In this document: piece by piece, positions 42,289 to 51,623 of the stretch
Layout of the letters: each line of letters begins with the position of its first letter
Numbering within the stretch: the first letter of the stretch is position 1
Source: Bacillota bacterium
GTDB lineage: Bacteria; Bacillota; Clostridia; Christensenellales; SZUA-584
Length of the DNA stretch: 64,000 bases
Assembly: GCA_023410475.1 (NCBI GenBank)
Contig: JAEYPS010000028.1
Coordinates: forward strand, 193,880 to 257,879
Direction: 5' to 3'
Notes under the pieces: generated by a model
The model's database searches: none
Seen by the model: only the letters and a program-made list of their open reading frames with translations
What the model was told of the DNA's origin: nothing
Translations under genes and position numbers: made by a program

Positions 42289-42573
42289 ATGGAAATCACG
42301 GACATTCGTATCAGAAGGATCGAAACGATCGGAAAACTAAAAGCTGTAGTGTCTGTGACGTTCGATGATATGTTCGCAATCCACGATATGAAGATCATCG
42401 AAGGGCAAAACGGTTACTTTATCGCGATGCCGTCGAGAAGAACATCCAACGGAGAGTACAAGGACATAGCTCACCCTATAAACTCTGAAGCTCGGGCTCT
42501 CATTCAAAGCGCAATACTCGAAAAGTTTGAAAGTTTGCCGGACGACGAAGGATACGCCTCTTTTCAGATGTAA
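42289..42573 (+). CDS. spoVG: Septation/regulatory protein SpoVG
   Basis: A 94-residue nucleic-acid-binding protein. The whole length matches SpoVG: MEITDIRIRRI at the start, VTFDDMFAIHDMKIIEG in the middle and FIAMPSRRTSNGEYKDIAHPI as the conserved core (given here in part). It affects septation, sporulation and virulence-type regulation in Firmicutes by binding DNA and RNA. AGGAGG stands before the ATG. It is monocistronic; a weak GCCCGA/TCGGGC stem (42598-42617) lies between it and the convergent PIN/TRAM gene. Confidence 0.96.
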   Translation: MEITDIRIRRIETIGKLKAVVSVTFDDMFAIHDMKIIEGQNGYFIAMPSRRTSNGEYKDIAHPINSEARALIQSAILEKFESLPDDEGYASFQM

Positions 42574-42633
42574 GATCGCCAATTATATTATTATTTCGCC
42601 CGATATTCATTTCGGGCTCTTATGTTGCTCGCG

Positions 42634-43725
42634 TTATCTGATCTTCGCGAATATCATTCTTCCTGCTGCGGTTTGAAGCACGCTCGTTACAATTACGCAA
42701 AGCGGCCTGCCCAGCTCGTTCTTCCCACCTTCGACGACTATCATCGTGCCGTCGTCAAGGTATGCTATACCCTGCCCCGGCTCTTTTCCCTCTTTGACTA
42801 CGGTCACCTTCATCTCTTCGCCGGGCAGCACCACAGGCTTTACGGCGTTTGCGAGTTCGTTTATATTGAGCACCTGAACGCTCTTGACAGCCGCTACTTT
42901 ATTAAGGTTGTAGTCGTTCGTTACGACTATGCCTCCCATGTCTTTCGCAAGATACAAAAGCTTCGAATCGACGTCCGACGCTTCCTCTACCTCGGCGTGC
43001 ACTATCTTTACGGGCAAGTTGAGTTCCGTCTGAATACGTTTTAATATGTCGAGACCGCGCCTTCCCCTGTTTCTTTTAAGGTCGTCGGAAGAGTCGGCGA
43101 TATGCCGAAGCTCATCGAGTACAAACTCGGGTATGATAAGCGCTCCTTCTATAATGCCGGTGTTGCATATGTCAAAAATTCGTCCGTCTATGATAACGCT
43201 CGTATCCAACAGCTTGGGCTTGGCGGTATCAGAATCTTTGGTTTTTTCGTCTTTGTGCCTCCTGAAAAAACCCGATTCAAACATCTCGGGCCTGTGCCTC
43301 ACAAATACGGATATACCAAGGTACACGCATACGATATAGACGATGACGTTTATAAGCCCTGCCAGCCAGGCTATAAGTATTATGTTGTTTATAAGCTGCG
43401 ACAGCAAAAACGCGACAAGCAGCCCCAAAATCAGCCCAATTACCGCGGGCAGCACTACGCTTGCCGGGAGCTTTGCTATCCTCTTGTCCGCTCTTTTTGC
43501 GCTTTTTAATATAAACTCGACCAATGACCTTGATAAAAAAAGAAAAATGATTCCTGTGATTATACCCGAAGAGATATAAATAAGAAAACTCGCCCATGGC
43601 TGAAGCTGGGTGGTCGCGTCGAGGACGTTAAGGTTGTTAAGAAGCTCAAAAACGAGCGCTGCAAGACCGGGGCCCACAAACAGCCCGACTAACGTAATAA
43701 AAAAACGTGCAATATTTTTGCCCAT
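42634..43725 (-). CDS. PIN/TRAM domain membrane protein (YacL-like)
   Basis: A 363-residue protein. Four transmembrane segments fill the first 140 residues or so. A PIN-type nuclease domain begins at LLDTSVIIDGRIFDI (catalytic Asp residues also in VPEFVLDELRHIA-type and VVTNDYNLNKVA segments), and a TRAM RNA-binding domain ends the protein. It is the YacL family, a membrane-tethered putative RNase found beside CarD in many Firmicutes. CAGAGGTG precedes the ATG. The CarD gene lies 58 bp upstream on the same strand. Confidence 0.92.
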   Translation of the reverse strand: MGKNIARFFITLVGLFVGPGLAALVFELLNNLNVLDATTQLQPWASFLIYISSGIITGIIFLFLSRSLVEFILKSAKRADKRIAKLPASVVLPAVIGLILGLLVAFLLSQLINNIILIAWLAGLINVIVYIVCVYLGISVFVRHRPEMFESGFFRRHKDEKTKDSDTAKPKLLDTSVIIDGRIFDICNTGIIEGALIIPEFVLDELRHIADSSDDLKRNRGRRGLDILKRIQTELNLPVKIVHAEVEEASDVDSKLLYLAKDMGGIVVTNDYNLNKVAAVKSVQVLNINELANAVKPVVLPGEEMKVTVVKEGKEPGQGIAYLDDGTMIVVEGGKNELGRPLCVIVTSVLQTAAGRMIFAKIR

Positions 43726-43783
43726 TAGTCACCTCTGAAAATAGTATAAAAGTATTATATCAACATGATACGCGTAAGGCAAT

Positions 43784-44260
43784 TTAAAGCATTTTTGTTA
43801 TTAAATTTTTTACTTCTTCATCTTTTTTGTTGCTGGCAAGAGCTAGCTCGGACACGAGTATCTGCATTGAAGTTCCAAGCATTTTTTTCTCGCTGGAAGA
43901 CAGGCTTTTTTTGACTTCGCGCTTAAGCAAGCTTTTTATGACGGCTGCGATCTCAAATACATTACCGGATTTCATCTTTTCAAGGTTCTCGCGGTTTCGG
44001 CGGTTCCAGTTTGATGACTCGTCGATATCATCGAAATCCCTGAACGATTCGAATACCCGGTTGCATTCGTCGCGCGTTATTATTTTTCGAAGGCCTGACC
44101 TTTCGGCGCTCTCAACAGGAACGTTTACCTTGATATCGCCCTCAGAGAATTTAAGCACGTAGTAGCTTCTTTTTTCGTCTAAAAAGTTCTTCTCCTCGAT
44201 AGATTCAATGAAACCTGCGCCGTGCATGGGATATGAAATTTTGTCTCCCTGCTTAAACAT
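43784..44260 (-). CDS. CarD-family transcriptional regulator
   Basis: A 158-residue cytosolic protein. The N-terminal RNA polymerase-interacting domain (GDKISYPMHGAGFIESIEEK) is followed by a helical DNA-binding part with the Trp-containing SSNWNRRNRENLEKMKSG. CarD proteins stabilise open promoter complexes at housekeeping promoters. I start at ATG 44260, five bases after GGAGG; the GTG at 44263 is too close. It is probably co-transcribed with the PIN/TRAM gene. Confidence 0.93.
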   Translation of the reverse strand: MFKQGDKISYPMHGAGFIESIEEKNFLDEKRSYYVLKFSEGDIKVNVPVESAERSGLRKIITRDECNRVFESFRDFDDIDESSNWNRRNRENLEKMKSGNVFEIAAVIKSLLKREVKKSLSSSEKKMLGTSMQILVSELALASNKKDEEVKNLITKML

Positions 44261-44397
44261 CACTGCCTCCTACATTAATATGATATAGCAGGCGGGATGC
44301 TTTGTCAAATAAGCACATAGGCTAAAACGCGCAAATATTGGCGCACTAACGATTAACGGCGTGCATATTTAATAGTATCAGATAAAACAAAGGAGGG

Positions 44398-44848
44398 ATG
44401 CCATACGTACAGCGAAAGAGAGTTTTTATCCGCTGTTGCGGAGATTTTCGCAGACTCGAACGCGCCCGGGCTTCGCGGCAGAGTTTGGCTTACGGACACA
44501 TCGGAGGGAGTTAGAGTGGACGCGCACATAACGGGTCTGCCTGAAAACGAAACAGGGTTTTACGGATTTCATATACATGAGAAGGGCGACTGCACCGGCG
44601 ATTTTGAAGGCGCGGGAGGGCATTATAACCCGGAAGGCTTAAGGCATCCGCTTCATGCGGGCGATTTTCCTATGCTTCTCGGCACGCGTTCCGGGCAGGC
44701 GTGGCTTTCGTTTATAACCGGGCGCTTTACCGTAAGAGAAGTTTTAGGCCGGGCGGTAATAGTGCATGACATGCGCGACGATTATACGTCGCAGCCGTCG
44801 GGAGACGCGGGAGACCGCATAGGCTGCGGAGTAATAAGGGCAGTATGA
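44398..44848 (+). CDS. Cu/Zn superoxide dismutase-family protein with out-of-frame start
   Basis: The coding frame from about 44402 gives a complete Cu/Zn SOD: GFHIHEKGDC (copper His pair), GGHYNPEGLRHPLHAGDFP (zinc and bridging His, Asp), VHDMRDDYTSQPSGDAGDRI and CGVI with the active-site Arg and second disulfide Cys. It has no signal peptide. The only ATG after the AAAGGAGGG site (44398) is in another frame; removing one C at 44401-44402 would join them. GTG 44516 is the first in-frame start but would lose the first beta strands. It therefore looks like a one-base frameshift at codon 2, a rare start codon or a sequence error. Confidence 0.75.
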
Positions 44849-44867
44849 TATGCCATGCACATTCCAT

Positions 44868-44887
44868 AAAGCCTCCACGGCTTTTTT
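44868..44887 (+). terminator. Terminator after the SOD gene
   Basis: AAAGCC and GGCTTT with a 5-nt loop, then TTT. Confidence 0.6.
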
Positions 44888-44905
44888 GGTGACCCCGTAT
44901 AAACG

Positions 44906-44937
44906 CTGTGACAGCAAAGTCTTGTCACAGTTTTTTT
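44906..44937 (+). terminator. Second, stronger terminator before the FHA-ftsW operon
   Basis: CTGTGACA and TGTCACAG form an 8-bp stem with a 9-nt loop, followed by seven T's. Confidence 0.88.
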
Positions 44938-45048
44938 GCGTAAGGCAGCAAACTTAAGAAGCAAAGTGCAATATGTTAATATTTATTTACAAACTTATAG
45001 GATTAACTTTTCTCTAAATATGATACAATTATATGCGAGGTGATATAC

Positions 45049-45489
45049 ATGGCTGTATACGAGGCTGTTTCTCTTGGCATGCGGTTTTGGTTTTTAATAG
45101 CCGCAGCCGTGGTGCTTTTAGGCGTTACGGGAATATCGATCAAGGAATACAGGGACAAGCGCTATGTTTTGAGCGTCGCTCACAGCAGCATCGGATTTTT
45201 GAGCGTTATCTCGGGCCCGGAAGATATTATAAATGAAAACATACAGCTCATGCGCGAAAACACGATAGGCAAATCGAGAAGCATGGATATCATGTTCAGA
45301 GACTCCAGCATTTCAAAAGCCCATTCGCAGATATACATGTCGGGCGGCAGAATTTTTGTGAACAGGCTCGGCAAAGGAGATGTCACCCTTAACGGTACGC
45401 GAGTCGATTCTACCGCCGAGGTGTACGACGGCGATATAATATGCTTCGGCAACATCGTAACGAGACTGTATATAAAAGAGGCACATTGA
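45049..45489 (+). CDS. FHA-domain protein with N-terminal membrane anchor
   Basis: A 146-residue protein. One transmembrane segment (about 8-30) precedes a forkhead-associated domain with GKSRSMDIMFRDSSISKAHSQ and the LNGTRV turn, the Gly-Lys-Ser...Ser...His layout that binds phosphothreonine. GAGGTGAT precedes ATG 45049; the GTG at 45040 is less likely. The stop overlaps the next ATG (TGATG), so it is coupled to the FtsW/RodA gene. By position it should recruit or report phosphorylation at the cell-wall synthase. No Ser/Thr kinase gene is in the window. Confidence 0.88.
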   Translation: MAVYEAVSLGMRFWFLIAAAVVLLGVTGISIKEYRDKRYVLSVAHSSIGFLSVISGPEDIINENIQLMRENTIGKSRSMDIMFRDSSISKAHSQIYMSGGRIFVNRLGKGDVTLNGTRVDSTAEVYDGDIICFGNIVTRLYIKEAH

Positions 45490-46739
45490 TGGTATTTGAA
45501 AGAAGAAGCGCCGGAGCACTGCTGGCATTTACGATATTGTTCCTCATATCCGCGTGCGCGCTGCTGGCGTTTAAAGACGCGGAGCCGGACTTAGGCATAC
45601 TCGCGCTCGGTTTCGGCGCGGCGGTGCTTGAGATATTGGTATATAACCTTGCGGCAGCCATATTTCGGCACATTGACAGGATAACGCTCGTAATATTTCT
45701 GTTTCTTACGAGCGTCGGGCTTGTGATGCTCGTAAGGCTCGATATGGACCAGGCCGTAAAGCAGCTTATCTGGTTTGCGTCGGGAAGCTTGGGGCTTTTC
45801 ATAGCGGTTGTTATAGTAAAGAACGCCACCGATTTCAGGTGGCTAAACTATATATTTATGGCCGCGTCTCTCGGCCTGTTGTTACTCGCGTTCCTGTTCG
45901 CGGAAACGAGAGGCGGAGCGAGAAACTGGGTAAACATAGGGCCGCTGTCGTTTCAGCCGAGCGAGATAGCCAAGGTGCTGTTCATAATAGTGTCGGCGTA
46001 TTTCTTCGCGGAGAAAAGGGAGAAGATAGCCTCTGTTGCGTACGCCGTTTACGCGGGCATGTGCGTAATAATACTCGTGCTTTCGAACGACCTCGGCGCC
46101 GCGATGCTGTTTGCGGGCACGTTCCTTATCATGTTTTTCGCGGGCACGGGGCGTACGTTGCTCACTCTTGCCGGTATAGGTGTGGCCGGCGCGGGTATAT
46201 TCGCGAGCTATCACGTATTGCCTCACGTAAAGGCAAGGATAGTGATCTGGCAGGACCCGTGGGCGCACTATACGAGGCAGGGCTATCAGATAGTGCAGGC
46301 GCTTATGGCGATAGCCGCGGGAGGAACGTTCGGTACGGGTCTCGGGCTCGGGTACCCTCAGGCTATACCGGTAAACACAAGCGACTTTATATTCGCGGCC
46401 ATATGCGAAGAGCTGGGGATAGCTTTTGGAATAATAGTTATACTGCTCTATCTAGTGTTCATAATCCGAGGGATGCTTATAGCCATGAACGCTAGCAGGA
46501 GGTTTGACGCACTGCTTGTGTTCGGAGCCACCTGTATGCTGTCGCTGCAGTGCTTCATAATAATCGGCGGCGTCATAAAGATGATACCTCTTACAGGAAT
46601 AACGCTGCCGTTTGTCAGCGCGGGGGGCAGCTCTTTAATCGCGAGCATTGCGCTCGTCGGCATGATAGAGGGAGTGGCAGTCAAAAACGGCGAGAGGGAT
46701 GAGATGAAAATAACAGCGGCGGGAGGCGAAGTGCTGTGA
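45489..46739 (+). CDS. FtsW/RodA/SpoVE-family peptidoglycan polymerase
   Basis: A 416-residue SEDS glycosyltransferase with about ten membrane segments. Signature parts are GGARNWVNIGPLSFQPSE, the loop TRQGYQIVQALMAIAAGG and the closing PLTGITLPFVSAGGSSLIAS. It polymerises lipid II into glycan strands with the transpeptidase encoded next (GTGA overlap at 46736). Division (FtsW), elongation (RodA) or spore (SpoVE) roles cannot be separated by sequence alone. Confidence 0.94.
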   Translation: MVFERRSAGALLAFTILFLISACALLAFKDAEPDLGILALGFGAAVLEILVYNLAAAIFRHIDRITLVIFLFLTSVGLVMLVRLDMDQAVKQLIWFASGSLGLFIAVVIVKNATDFRWLNYIFMAASLGLLLLAFLFAETRGGARNWVNIGPLSFQPSEIAKVLFIIVSAYFFAEKREKIASVAYAVYAGMCVIILVLSNDLGAAMLFAGTFLIMFFAGTGRTLLTLAGIGVAGAGIFASYHVLPHVKARIVIWQDPWAHYTRQGYQIVQALMAIAAGGTFGTGLGLGYPQAIPVNTSDFIFAAICEELGIAFGIIVILLYLVFIIRGMLIAMNASRRFDALLVFGATCMLSLQCFIIIGGVIKMIPLTGITLPFVSAGGSSLIASIALVGMIEGVAVKNGERDEMKITAAGGEVL

Positions 46740-48121
46740 AAAAGAACATATTGCGAAGAAACATAGCGGCGCTGCTTGCTGTATTCGTACTGCTGTTTAC
46801 AGGGCTCATCGTTTACCTCGGGTACGTTAACGTAGTTTACGGAGAAAGATGGTACGCTACCCCTTACAACCCGCGTATACAGAACATGAAAACGACCGTA
46901 AAGGCGGGGGATATACTGGACAGGATGGGGCGCAAACTCGTGTATACCGACGGCGATAAGCGAAGATATATAAAGGGCGAGAACCTCAGGAAATCGATAG
47001 CGCATATTATAGGTGACGAATACGGTCTCTCGTACGGCGCTCAGATAATGTACGCAAGGTATCTTTACGGCTCGGGCACGGATCCTGTCACGCGCATATC
47101 GCAGCTTATAAGCGGCGAAGAGCGCAAGGGCAGCGACGTCAGGCTGACTATAGACGCGAAGCTCAGCGAGACGGCGCTTGCGGCTCTCGGAAAAAGCAGC
47201 GGCTCTATGGTGGTCATGAACTATAAGACGGGAGAGATACTCGCAAGCGTATCGTCGCCGTCGTTCGACCCCACCGATATGGAGAAGTTCAAAGAGGGCG
47301 GAGGCACGAGCGAGCTTGTAAACAGGGCGTTCTCGGGGCTTTACGCACCCGGAAGCACGTTCAAGGTGATAACAGCTTCGGCGATAATCAGGCAGGGCAG
47401 TGAGGACTTTAAGACGACGTGTAACGGCAGCACTACGATAGACGGCAAAGAGATAAAGTGCACGGGCGAGCACGGCAAAATAGGACTTAAGGAGGCGCTT
47501 ACGCATTCGTGCAACGTTTATTTCGCAGAGGCGGCCGCAGAGATAGGCAAGGCGCCGGTCAAAGCCGAGGCCGACAGATTTCTTTTCAATAAATCACTGA
47601 TGTTTGGTGACATCACAATGAAGGACAGCGTTTTCAAGCTGGCGGACAACGGCACCGACGCGGCGTGGGCAGCGATAGGCCAGTATCATAACCTCATAAC
47701 GCCGCTTCACGCCTGCATGATAGCAGCGTGTATCGCGAACGACGGCGTGATGGTCGAGCCTAAGCTGCTTTTCAGCGTTACAAACAGCGGCATTTCCACA
47801 TACAGAACCAGCCCCGGAGTCGCAGCGAGCCCCTTAAGCGGAACTAAAGACCTCAAAGAGATGATGCTGTCCGTAGTAAAGAGCGGTACTGGCAAAAAAG
47901 CGGCTATAAAAGGACACAAGGTGGCAGGCAAGACCGGGACGGCACAGGTAGACATAGGCGGAGGGCAGACAGCGGACAACGCGTGGTTCATAGGTTTTAT
48001 AGACGAGGAAAAGCACCCGCTGGCAATAGCGGTAATAATGGAGAAAGCAGGCTCGGGAGGCTCGAAGGCCGCGCCCGCCGCGCAGAAGATATTGAAAAAA
48101 GCGCTGGACCTCGGATACTGA
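46736..48121 (+). CDS. Class B penicillin-binding protein (PbpA-like transpeptidase)
   Basis: A 461-residue transpeptidase with one N-terminal membrane anchor. Catalytic motifs are SxxK in APGSTFKV (about residue 206), SxN in THSCNVYF and KTG in AGKTGTAQV. The N-terminal pedestal is short and there is no PASTA domain, so it resembles PbpA more than FtsI/SpoVD. The GTG start overlaps the SEDS gene. FHA-SEDS-PbpA order recalls the actinobacterial fhaB-rodA-pbpA locus. Confidence 0.94.
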   Translation: MKKNILRRNIAALLAVFVLLFTGLIVYLGYVNVVYGERWYATPYNPRIQNMKTTVKAGDILDRMGRKLVYTDGDKRRYIKGENLRKSIAHIIGDEYGLSYGAQIMYARYLYGSGTDPVTRISQLISGEERKGSDVRLTIDAKLSETALAALGKSSGSMVVMNYKTGEILASVSSPSFDPTDMEKFKEGGGTSELVNRAFSGLYAPGSTFKVITASAIIRQGSEDFKTTCNGSTTIDGKEIKCTGEHGKIGLKEALTHSCNVYFAEAAAEIGKAPVKAEADRFLFNKSLMFGDITMKDSVFKLADNGTDAAWAAIGQYHNLITPLHACMIAACIANDGVMVEPKLLFSVTNSGISTYRTSPGVAASPLSGTKDLKEMMLSVVKSGTGKKAAIKGHKVAGKTGTAQVDIGGGQTADNAWFIGFIDEEKHPLAIAVIMEKAGSGGSKAAPAAQKILKKALDLGY

Positions 48122-48122
48122 T

Positions 48123-49946
48123 ATGGACGAGATTCAGGAAAAAGTAAAAAACCTTCCAAAGACGCCCGGAGTGTATATGATGAAAAACGCTTCGGGCAGA
48201 GTAATATATGTGGGCAAGGCGCTGTCGCTCAAAAACAGGGTAAGCGGGTATTTTCAGAACTCCAGGAAGGACGCAAAGACCGCCGCGATGGTCGCCGAAG
48301 TCGCTGACTTTGACTACATAATGGTAGGGACAGAGATAGAGGCGCTGATGCTCGAGTGCAACATGATAAAGCGCTACAGCCCTTATTACAACATACTGCT
48401 CAGGGACGACAAGCACTACCCTTATATACGTATTGACTACAATGAAAAGTTCCCGCGCGTATGCGTCACGAGGCGAGTTAAAAATGACGGCGCGAAGTAT
48501 TACGGGCCGTATATAGCGGCTCACATACTGCACGACATACTCGACACCGTGACGAAGATGTTTCCCATAAGGATGTGTAAAAAGGATATAACGGGAACCG
48601 AGAAGACGCGGCCGTGCCTCAACTATGAGATGGGGCGCTGCCTCGCTCCGTGCGCCGGAAGAGTCAGCGAATACGATTATAAACGCATGGTGGGCGAGAT
48701 AGCCGACTTCCTCTCGGGAAGATATAAAAGGCTTGAGAAGCAGCTTGAATCTGAGATGGACGAAGCCTCGGAGAACATGGAGTATGAAAAGGCCGCTGTG
48801 ATACGCGACAGGATAAGGTCGCTGCATACGCTGTTTGAGAAGCAGAAGGCCGCGTTCCCCGACCTTAATGACAAGGACGTGTTCGCGGTGTACGAGCAGG
48901 ACGACGAGGCGGTCGTGCAGGCATTCCTCGTGCGCAAAGGCGAGCTCAACTATATGGAGAGGTACTTTATGAGGTGCGCGGGAGAGGGCGAAAGCGAGGT
49001 GCTTTCACACCTCATCAAACAGTATTATTCTTCGGTCAGCGGCATAGCGAAGCAGATATATATAAACGTAGAACCGGCGGAAAAACAGCTTATAGAGCAG
49101 TGGCTCACCGAAAAGCGCGGAAGCAAGGTGAGCCTGCATGTGCCCGAGAAGGGCGACAACAGAAAGCTTGTGGATATGGCGCTCTCAAACGCGAAGGAGA
49201 CGCTGACTAGAAGGCTGTTAAGGATACAACGCGAGTACGACGCTACCGAAGGCGCACTTGCTGAGCTGAAAAACGCGCTCGTCATGGAGGCTGATATAGA
49301 CCGCATGGAGTGCTACGACATATCGAACATACAGGGTACGGATTCCGTCGCGTCTATGGTCGTGTTCACGGGGGGCAAGCCCGACAAGAAGCAGTACCGG
49401 CGCTTCAAGATAAAGACCGTAGAGGGCGCGGACGACTTTGCTTCTATGAACGAGGTGCTGACAAGGAGGCTGAAGCGCGGTCTTCAGCAGTCCGAGGGGT
49501 TTGAAAATATGCCCTCGCTGATAGTCGTCGACGGAGGAAAGGGGCAGCTGAATTCCGCGTATGACGCGCTGGCATCCCTCGGCCTCGAGGACATGCCTCT
49601 CATAAGCCTTGCTAAGCGCGAGGAGGAGGTGTTCGTCGTGGGCAAGAGCGAACCCGTCATACTCGATAAAGACAGCAACGCATTGAAGCTCTTGATCCGT
49701 ATCCGCGACGAGGCGCACAGGTTCGCTATAACGTATCACCGCGGGCTGCGCCTTAAAAAAGTCGAGGATTCCGTGCTTTTGAAGATACCGTATGTGGGCG
49801 AGACGCGGGCGAAGGCGCTGCTCAAGCATTTTGAGACGGTGGGGGACATAAAAGAGGCTGATTTCGACGATATCGTAAGCGTTCCCGGCATGGATGTGCG
49901 CTCCGCGAGGGCCGTCGTGGAATACTTTGAGACCGACCAGCAGTGA
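48123..49946 (+). CDS. uvrC: Excinuclease ABC subunit C
   Basis: A 607-residue nucleotide-excision-repair nuclease. The GIY-YIG domain (TPGVYMMKNASGRVIYVGKA) makes the 3' cut, a UVR motif lies near residue 205-235, the RNase H-like domain contains CYDISNIQGTDSVASMVVF and IVVDGGKGQL, and helix-hairpin-helix motifs end the protein (LLKIPYVGETRAKALLKHF). Length is normal. It starts one base after the pbpA stop and is probably part of the same transcript. Confidence 0.97.
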   Translation: MDEIQEKVKNLPKTPGVYMMKNASGRVIYVGKALSLKNRVSGYFQNSRKDAKTAAMVAEVADFDYIMVGTEIEALMLECNMIKRYSPYYNILLRDDKHYPYIRIDYNEKFPRVCVTRRVKNDGAKYYGPYIAAHILHDILDTVTKMFPIRMCKKDITGTEKTRPCLNYEMGRCLAPCAGRVSEYDYKRMVGEIADFLSGRYKRLEKQLESEMDEASENMEYEKAAVIRDRIRSLHTLFEKQKAAFPDLNDKDVFAVYEQDDEAVVQAFLVRKGELNYMERYFMRCAGEGESEVLSHLIKQYYSSVSGIAKQIYINVEPAEKQLIEQWLTEKRGSKVSLHVPEKGDNRKLVDMALSNAKETLTRRLLRIQREYDATEGALAELKNALVMEADIDRMECYDISNIQGTDSVASMVVFTGGKPDKKQYRRFKIKTVEGADDFASMNEVLTRRLKRGLQQSEGFENMPSLIVVDGGKGQLNSAYDALASLGLEDMPLISLAKREEEVFVVGKSEPVILDKDSNALKLLIRIRDEAHRFAITYHRGLRLKKVEDSVLLKIPYVGETRAKALLKHFETVGDIKEADFDDIVSVPGMDVRSARAVVEYFETDQQ

Positions 49947-50015
49947 ATATAATAAACATGTTGTACGGCGCATATCCTTGTTGTAAACTGTAGTTGTAAA
50001 ATATCGGGGGTATCC

Positions 50016-50921
50016 ATGGACGCGGAGCGAATAGCAAAAGCGCTATCCGAAAGAATAGAAGATGTCAGGGCGGGCGAGAGCATGGCGGAGCATACGTCGT
50101 TTAAGACGGGCGGACCCGCCGACGTTATGGTTCTGCCGAAAAGCGTGGATGAGATAAAACACGCTCTTAAAATCGTATCAGAGCTCAGCTGCCCGCTGTT
50201 CGTAATGGGCAAGGGAACGAACCTTGTTGTGACGAGCAAGGGCATAAGAGGCGTCGTTTTAAAAATCGCGGACAACTATTCTGGAGTGGAGTTTGACGGA
50301 GAGTACGCAATCGCCAAGAGCGGCACGCCGCTGTCGGTATTTGTAAGGGAAGCGACAGCTCAGTCGCTGGGCGGCGCGGAGTTCCTCGGCGGCATACCAG
50401 GCACACTCGGTGGCGCCGTGTTCATGAACGCGGGAGCTTACGGCGGTGAGATATGCGAATTTACGGAAGAAGTGTATGTCCTTGCGGACGGCAAGGAGAA
50501 AACGCTTAAAAACAATGATATGGGATTCGGTTACAGGAAGAGCACACTCGGTGAGAAACCGTATATAGTAACAGGAGCAAAGCTCAGGCTAAGATTGTGC
50601 GACCCGGGCGATAGCAAAAGAAAACTCTCGGAGCTCAATGCCAGAAGGCGCGAGAAGCAGCCTTTGGAGTTTCCAAGCGCGGGCAGCACATTTAAGCGGC
50701 CTCATGGCTGCTTTGCGGGCGTGCTCATAGAGGCGGCGGGGCTGAAGGGCCTCTCAATCGGCGGCGCTCAGGTTTCAGAAAAGCACGCGGGGTTTATAAT
50801 TAATACAGGCGGAGCGGCTCCCGAGGACATCATCGCGCTTATCGGCGAGGTAAGGCGGCGCGTTAAAGGGCACAGCGGCGTTACATTGGAGCCGGAAGTC
50901 AGGATAGTGGGCGAGATATGA
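50016..50921 (+). CDS. murB: UDP-N-acetylenolpyruvoylglucosamine reductase
   Basis: A 301-residue FAD enzyme that reduces the enolpyruvyl group to give UDP-MurNAc in the cytosol. It has HTSFKTGGPADVMVLP, the FAD loop LGGIPGTLGGAVFMNAGAYG, the catalytic Ser in FPSAGSTFKRP and Glu in LEPEVRIVG. The layout fits type II MurB. The ATG follows GGGGG and 69 bp after uvrC. Its stop overlaps the PHP gene by four bases. Confidence 0.96.
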   Translation: MDAERIAKALSERIEDVRAGESMAEHTSFKTGGPADVMVLPKSVDEIKHALKIVSELSCPLFVMGKGTNLVVTSKGIRGVVLKIADNYSGVEFDGEYAIAKSGTPLSVFVREATAQSLGGAEFLGGIPGTLGGAVFMNAGAYGGEICEFTEEVYVLADGKEKTLKNNDMGFGYRKSTLGEKPYIVTGAKLRLRLCDPGDSKRKLSELNARRREKQPLEFPSAGSTFKRPHGCFAGVLIEAAGLKGLSIGGAQVSEKHAGFIINTGGAAPEDIIALIGEVRRRVKGHSGVTLEPEVRIVGEI

Positions 50922-51622
50922 GGCTTATCGCAGATTACCATACACACACGACGTTCAGCCACGGCAAGGGCGGCGTGAGGGATAATATAGAGCACGCGCT
51001 GAGGCGGGGCCTGAGCGAGATAGGCATATCGGACCACGGGACAGCGCATTTTCTGTACGGGATTAAAAAAGGACGGCTCGACAGCTATATTGAAAGCATA
51101 GAGAAAGCGAAAGCGTGGTATGACGGAAGAATAGAAGTAAAAGCGGGCATCGAGCTTAACCTTACGGGGCTCGACGGAACCGTGGACGTGCCCGGCGGGT
51201 ATAAGTTTGACATACTGATATTGGGATATCACAAGGCGGCGCTGACGAAAGACATAAAGACAGCATGGACATTTATTACGGGCAGGTATTTTGACCATGA
51301 GAAGAGCATAACCGCGGCGTATATGCGGGCTGTTCAAAAATACGGCATAAACATAGTGGCGCATCCCGGGTATGGGGTGCCGGTGGACTACAGGATGCTT
51401 GGCAGGGCGTGCGCGGACTACGGCGCGCTGTTTGAGATAAACGAGAGACATACGGAGCTTAAAACTGATGATATTGAGGCTGCCGCTTCTGAGGGTGCCA
51501 AGTTCGTGGTATCTAGCGACGCCCACAGGCCGCAGGATGTAGGAAGGGTATCAAGAGCGCTATCGCTTGCAAAGCAGGCGGGGCTTTCGGCGGCGCAAAT
51601 AGCGAACGTCGGGGAGGATTGA
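50918..51622 (+). CDS. PHP-domain phosphoesterase
   Basis: A 234-residue metal-dependent PHP domain protein. Metal ligands lie in DYHTHTTFSHGKG, EIGISDHGT, KAGIELNLTG (Glu), VAHPGYG and VVSSDAHRP. It belongs to the family of histidinol phosphatase-like or trehalose/nucleotide phosphatases; a PHP gene between murB and rapZ is common in Clostridia. The substrate is unknown. It overlaps murB (ATGA). Confidence 0.9.
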   Translation: MRLIADYHTHTTFSHGKGGVRDNIEHALRRGLSEIGISDHGTAHFLYGIKKGRLDSYIESIEKAKAWYDGRIEVKAGIELNLTGLDGTVDVPGGYKFDILILGYHKAALTKDIKTAWTFITGRYFDHEKSITAAYMRAVQKYGINIVAHPGYGVPVDYRMLGRACADYGALFEINERHTELKTDDIEAAASEGAKFVVSSDAHRPQDVGRVSRALSLAKQAGLSAAQIANVGED

Positions 51623-51623
51623 C

